Translations under genes and position numbers: made by a program
Part shown: positions 59,780-64,000 of the stretch, piece by piece
How positions within the stretch are numbered: the stretch's first letter is position 1
Layout: each line of letters starts with the position of its first letter
From: Guillardia theta CCMP2712
Taxonomy: Eukaryota > Cryptophyceae > Pyrenomonadales > Geminigeraceae
Assembly (NCBI RefSeq): GCF_000315625.1
Contig: NW_005434605.1
Coordinates: forward strand, 182,580-246,579
DNA: 64,000 bases
Direction: 5' to 3'
The notes under the pieces: model-generated
Told to the model about the DNA's origin: nothing
Databases searched by the model: none
Seen by the model: only the letters and a program-made list of their open reading frames with translations

Positions 59780-60412
59780 TTTTTCCAGTCCACAAGCTAG
59801 GGCTGCATTCTCTCTCTCCCGCTCCCTTTTTCCTTCTCCTCCCTCCCCCCTCTCTGTTCCTTCTCTTCCCCCTCCTCTCGCGCCCTTCTCTTTCTCCTCC
59901 TCCCTTCTCTCATCCTCCTTTCTTCCACCATACGCCCTTGCAAGCCCTGTCCATCACCTTCCCTCCAATTTTCTCCTTCAGCTAATTGAATTTGAACTGA
60001 GGTTTACGTAGTTTTTTCCATGGGGGTAGGCGGTAGCAGAATGCATGTCTGGTGGGTGGTTATGTACCCGTTATTATGTCAGTATTTATTGCACAACAGT
60101 AGGGGTACTCTAATTGCTGACACCCCATACACCCTCCAATTTGAACCACCCCACCACCTGGAACACACCCACCGTTCTGAGGGGGCTCGAGAGCACCGGT
60201 GTAGCCTCCTCTGACAGCAAGGCTCGTTGACTGTTGTCTCCCTTGCTGTTCCTTCCCGCCCATACTGCGGAAGAAAGTCAAACTTCCAAATCCTGGCCCC
60301 AATCTTGCAGCCCATCAAAGTCTCTCCTCTTTGTCTGTGAGATCTCGATTTCCTGTCTTCATATCATTCTTTGACCTCCACCTCCCCGTCTCTCGGCCTT
60401 GCAACTGTTGAA
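59780..60412. promoter_or_regulatory. Divergent intergenic region with GGGGT/ACCCC switch
   Basis: Pyrimidine-rich sequence (59800-59990), then GGGGGTAGG, GGTGGG and AGGGGTAC on the + strand at 60020-60110, switching to ACACCCC, ACCACCCCACC and ACACACCC at 60120-60175. The flanking genes are divergent (59664 on -, 60413 on +), so the same strand rule as at 17.1 and 38.3 kb holds. Confidence 0.4.
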
Positions 60413-61037
60413 ATGGATCTTAAGAGATTGAAGAAGGAAAGCGTCGAGCTGCAAGAGCCGATTGAGAAGTGTGGGGTGACAGCTTCTCCCATCAAGGAAG
60501 ATCTAAGTCACTGGAAAGGCTACATCTTGGGACCTGATGACACGGCGTATGCTGGCGGGAAGTTCGAAATTGACATCGTCCTTACATCATCATACCCGTT
60601 CGAGCCTCCCAAGATGAAGTTCAATACAAAGATATGGCACCCCAATGTCAGCTCTCAGACTGGAGCGATTTGTCTGGACATTCTGAAGAAGGAGTGGTCG
60701 CCGGCCCTCACTATCAAGACTGCTCTGATATCTGTACAAGCTTTGCTTGCAGCTCCAGAGCCAGACGATCCTCAAGACGCCGTGGTTGCTCAAGAGTACA
60801 AGAGCTCCATTGAGAAGTTTAAAGCCACTGCAAAGCTGTGGACCGAGCGATATGCCAAGGAAGGGAGCATGGAGTCGATTCAGCCGTTGTTGGACATGGG
60901 GTTTTCAGAGGAGCAGGTTTGGAAGTTCTATTTGTAAGATTTGTGAATGATTTTCCTTGTGACAGGCAAAGGACGCCCTGCTTGAGGCTCGCGGAGACGT
61001 GCAAGCAGCTGTCGAGAAGCTTCTTAGTGGCGCATAA
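60413..61037 (+). CDS. Ubiquitin-conjugating enzyme E2, UBE2K/Ubc1 type
   Basis: Transfers ubiquitin as a thioester intermediate; this class builds Lys48-linked chains. The UBC fold runs [20 protein letters not shown], then [40 protein letters not shown] (HPN motif) and [19 protein letters not shown], where the Cys of GAICLD is the catalytic residue. An unusual feature for E2s, but diagnostic of UBE2K, is the C-terminal UBA domain. It begins [13 protein letters not shown] and, after a short GT-AG intron from 60920, continues [19 protein letters not shown] plus LSGA, ending at 61037. Without the intron the frame would stop at WKFYL and lose the UBA. The ATG at 60413 matches the family start. 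Confidence 0.95.
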
Positions 61038-61680
61038 GATGTGCCCTGTTGAAAGAGCGTCAGGCGTTGCGATCTGAATGAATTTCGTTCCACAGATGTT
61101 TGTTTGAAGACAAAATTTCACTTTGTCTTTACAGATTTTCATACTTGATGATGAGATTTTTCGTAGCCTTGCTGCACTTTGACTAATGATTTTTGCACCT
61201 CTTTTGGTCAAGAATTCAAATAGCATATAACAATGGAATGCATTCCCAGAGTGATATGTCTTCTTCAATTTTCTGACATCTCTCCTCCCTTCATCTTCTG
61301 ACCCCTCTGGGCCTCATTATCATCGTCATCATGGAATCGTCATCCCCAGTAATCATCGTCACTCATAGTCACTGATCATTATGCACCATCATCCGATGAT
61401 CATGTCATGGCTCTGAGTCTGGCAAAGGAATACTACTCGCGGCATCATGTCGAATATTCCCTGGTAATGATAGTTTTTCGATGATTGGATGTCATATTTC
61501 ACAGTCGTACTCCCAACTCAAAGTTAAGTGACAAGTTAACTTAGTTGAAAAATCAGTACGAGGACAATTAATTAGGAGAGTCGAGGAGGTGAACTGTGAC
61601 TCCCAACTTGACCTCTTTACTCAAAGTGAAGCCTGTTAAAAATCAGTACGAGGACAATCAGGAGACCAACACAACCTGTA
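61038..61680. other. Intergenic with tandem duplication
   Basis: The first part is the E2 3' region, with a TCATCATCG-type run at about 61315-61400. At 61508-61568 and 61597-61658 there are two diverged copies of a segment about 60 bp long that share ACTCCCAACT and an exact AATCAGTACGAGGACAAT. No coding potential seen. Confidence 0.6.
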
Positions 61681-61812
61681 CGGTCCGGTCAGGCACGGAT
61701 CGCACCGTCGGGCCCGACTCGGAGTCGGCGGCAGCCCGGCCCGGCGGCGGGCCGAGGCTCCCGGTCCGATGTGCCTGGGGTCTGCCTCCGAGTCGGAGGC
61801 TCTCCGACTCGC
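61680..61812. promoter_or_regulatory. GC-rich island upstream of AK6
   Basis: A GGGCCC/CCGG-dense block with inverted words (GACTCGGAGTC; CCGAGTCGGAGGCTCTCCGACTC) ending about 70 bases before the adenylate kinase 6 ATG. TCTTTACTCA at 61816-61825 follows directly and also occurs at 61614 and 3887. Confidence 0.4.
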
Positions 61813-61880
61813 AAGTCTTTACTCATCGGAAATTCAAACTGGTCTACCATCATTCGTGGTTTCAGAAACGGGCACGTGCC

Positions 61881-62692
61881 ATGGCAGAACGAAAGGTGAT
61901 AAAAGCGAAAAGAAGCGGATAAAGCTGATGGCGTGAGATCGTGCCCAGGTGCCAAACATCCTGATCACAGGAACACCAGGAACAGGGAAGACAACGACGG
62001 CAGAGAAGGTTGCAGAGGCTTTAGCAGGTTGCTCCCAATCTACAGGGGATGCGCTGATCGGATTTCAGGCTTCACGCATGTGAATGTGGGAGATCTTGTA
62101 AAGACAAAATCTTTGCATGCAGGGAAACATGAAGACGAAGAGTTTGACAGTAAGGTTGTATTGTTTCAATGGCTGGGTCTTAGATGGCACAGCTTTCATA
62201 CTGGACGAAGATTTGATTGCGACGAACTTGAAGACCAGATGTCCCAAGGGGGAAACGTACGCATTGTCGAAGTTATGGGTGGCTGAGCGATGACGAATTT
62301 GTAGGTCGTAGACTTCCACACCTGCGACTTTTTCCCTGAGAGATGGTTTGATCTGGTCGTTGTTCTTCGAACAGACAACGACATTTTGTAAGCAAAGGAA
62401 ATACTAAGATGCTATCGTTATACGCACTTTCAGATACCCAAGATTGGAGAAGAGAGGATATAGCACGAAGAAGGTTAGAATCTCTGTAGAGTATGTTTCA
62501 CTAACTTGACGATAGATTCAAGAAAATGTTGAGTGCGAGATCATGTGTGTAGTTGCTGAAGAAGCACGAGAATCATACAAAGAAGAAATCATTTGGATGC
62601 TGCAAAGCAACTCCATCCCAGACTTGGAGGCGAATGTAATGAGATATATCTCTACGATGAAAAGGTCTCACTCTGGAAATGCAGGTTGCTAG
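61881..62692 (+). CDS. AK6: Adenylate kinase 6 / Fap7 (hCINAP)
   Basis: Nuclear adenylate kinase that acts as an ATPase in the last steps of 40S ribosome maturation. Exon 1 is MAERK. A GT-AG intron joins it to VPNILITGTPGTGKTTTAEK (P-loop GTPGTGKTT). Next come FTHVNVGDLVKTKSL and HEDEEFDS, then the ILDED region, DELEDQMSQGGN, VVDFHTCDFFPERWFDLVVV and LRTDND, YPRLEKRGYSTKK, and QENVECEIMCVVAEEARESY plus KEEIIWMLQSNSIPDLEAN, ending at 62692. All key family motifs are present, including VDFHTCDFFPERW. One oddity: between ILDEDLI (about 62210) and CDELEDQMSQGGN the two halves are in different frames with no room for an intron, so one base appears missing or extra. This is either an assembly error or a real lesion. 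Confidence 0.85.
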
Positions 62693-62968
62693 AATAACCC
62701 ATCAAGTCAAACAATGGACGGGGATGTAAATAAAATAATCGTTTCATTTTGTTACATATGAAAGAAATAATCGAGAATCTAATTGAAGTTGTTGATTTTG
62801 CACCAGGACTTTCAATAATTTACAGTTATGGGATCAGATGCCCATCGAAAGGAAGAAGCCTGTATGTGCAACCCCGTATATGTGCAATCCCGTGAGCAAT
62901 ACACCATGTCTTGTCTTCAGCAGATACCATGGAAGAACAAAGAAGGATCATCATAGCTTTCGGTCTGA

Positions 62969-64000
62969 TCAGGCGCGACCTGACGTTACCATTCTTAGAG
63001 CATTGTGCAATTCCGCCTCCATGAAAGAAGATGGCGGCCTATCGCTTGCCTGGTCAAAAAAGTCAGACTCTTGAGAAAAGCAAGCTTATACAAATACCTT
63101 GTATTGCATCCCGAGTTTGATCATGTTGACATAACAAGGAGGATAAGGCCGAGGATCCACCGGAAGATGAAGCTTTTCACCATTCAACACAGCAGCTTTC
63201 AAGTATTTGAAATCAGAGAATCTTCCTTCCCATGGCTTTTTGTCCATCATGATTTCCCACAGCACAACCGCAAGTGCCCAATTATCAACCGATTCAGTAA
63301 GTTCTTGTCCTTGCAGCTGCTCAGGTGCCATGTAGGCTGGAGAGCCTGAGATCGTTGTAGTCTTCAAGCTCTTGCAATTAGGTGCCAACACGCGCTGCGG
63401 GCACTGATCACGCGAGAAAGGCATTAAAACAAGCACATACCGCGCATCCAAAATCAGCAATCTTAGCAGAGAGGTCATTGCTCAAAAGAATGTTCCTCGT
63501 ATTGATGTCACGATGAATGATTCTCTTGCCGTGCAGATATGCCAACCCGAGGGCAACTTGATGAGCGATTTTAATCTTTTGAGAAATCTGAAAAAAAAGA
63601 TCAACACACATAACCAAATACGAGCATCGCACTGTACCTTCAAAGGAGCATTCTTCCCATCGAAGAGTGCATGATGCAAACTTCCTTTCTCACAGAGTTC
63701 GAAAACTAACCCGATGTACGGCTGCACTGGATTCTCATTCGTCGGAAATTCCGTGGCAGTTCCCCAGAACGTGACGATGTTGGGATGACGAATGCGCACA
63801 AGAATGCGTAGTTCAAGAAGCAACTCCCTCATCTTAGATTTGATGGTGCATTCACCACTCTTGTTAGAAATCTGCTTCACAGCAACTGTTCCGGAGTCAG
63901 GCAATTGATTCGCAGCACAACTTGAATACCTGGAGCGCCGTCGTAGCTGGTAGCAAAGATTTTACCGAAAGATCCAGAATCAATTTCTTTGAGGGCCTTC
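62969..64000 (-). CDS. Protein kinase, TKL-like, N-terminus beyond window
   Basis: The partial kinase domain starts at the right edge: [19 protein letters not shown] is the glycine loop, [12 protein letters not shown] carries the ATP-binding lysine, and [20 protein letters not shown] is helix C and strand 4. It continues [17 protein letters not shown], the catalytic loop [18 protein letters not shown] (DFG), [14 protein letters not shown] (APE) and [20 protein letters not shown]. After an intron of about 47 nt (63088 downward) comes [20 protein letters not shown], the conserved C-lobe arginine segment. All catalytic residues are present, so it should be active. HRD-I-N-T-R-N with a GSPAYMAPE activation end points to the tyrosine-kinase-like or RAF/MLK-type group. 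The C-terminus is short, ending near 62969. Regulatory N-terminal domains, if any, are outside the window. Confidence 0.85.

Overview
This is eukaryotic nuclear DNA. Genes are broken by many short GT-AG introns (mostly about 45-55 nt), lie on both strands and are separated by a few hundred bases to about 1.8 kb. The mix of proteins suggests a flagellated, plastid-bearing protist: cytoplasmic dynein intermediate chain, voltage-gated channels, a meiotic RING protein, and a plastid fibrillin whose N-terminus looks like signal peptide plus transit peptide. My best inference is a cryptophyte alga such as Guillardia theta. I base this on gene content and intron style only; no search was run.

Layout. 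1.4-3.9 kb (+): dynein intermediate chain. 4.5-5.2 kb (+): unrecognised gene. 7.4-10.7 kb (-): EAG/CNG-type K+ channel whose 3' end runs into an assembly gap flanked by triplet repeats. 11.7-13.4 kb (+): armadillo-repeat protein. 13.6-15.6 kb (-): gelsolin-domain protein. 17.4-20.6 kb (+): type II membrane protein with a glycosyltransferase-like domain, a Gly/Ala/Gln repeat and a PAN/Apple end. 21.0-24.0 kb (-): a two-repeat MYB factor and a BTB protein that may be one gene. 25.0-31.5 kb (+): four-domain voltage-gated Ca2+ channel. 31.7-33.2 kb (-): U1A/U2B''. 33.5-35.0 kb (+): RNF212/HEI10-like RING protein. 35.3-38.0 kb (-): secretory oxidoreductase combining an Erv46-like motif, PSI, J domain and thioredoxin folds. 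39.0-41.0 kb (+): mitochondrial malate dehydrogenase. 41.3-42.6 kb (-): fibrillin. 43.0-45.0 kb (-): MTHFR. 46.1-52.5 kb (-): long coiled-coil DUF4378 protein, CAP350/TRM-like. 53.5-55.7 kb (-): Elongator subunit ELP4. 56.0-59.7 kb (-): large unrecognised protein. 60.4-61.0 kb (+): UBE2K-type E2. 61.9-62.7 kb (+): adenylate kinase 6. 63.0-64.0 kb (-): protein kinase, cut by the window edge.

Two recurring non-coding signatures mark the intergenic spaces: tracts rich in ACCCC/TACCCC (GGGGT on the other strand), which switch strand between several divergent gene pairs, and CCGG/GGGCCC-rich islands of 120-230 bp that sit upstream of gene starts. Simple repeats of 3, 5 and 6 bp are frequent, mostly in introns.

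The genes do not form one pathway. All gene models were assembled by eye from reading frames, splice-site phase and family motifs. Exon-level boundaries are reliable only where stated.
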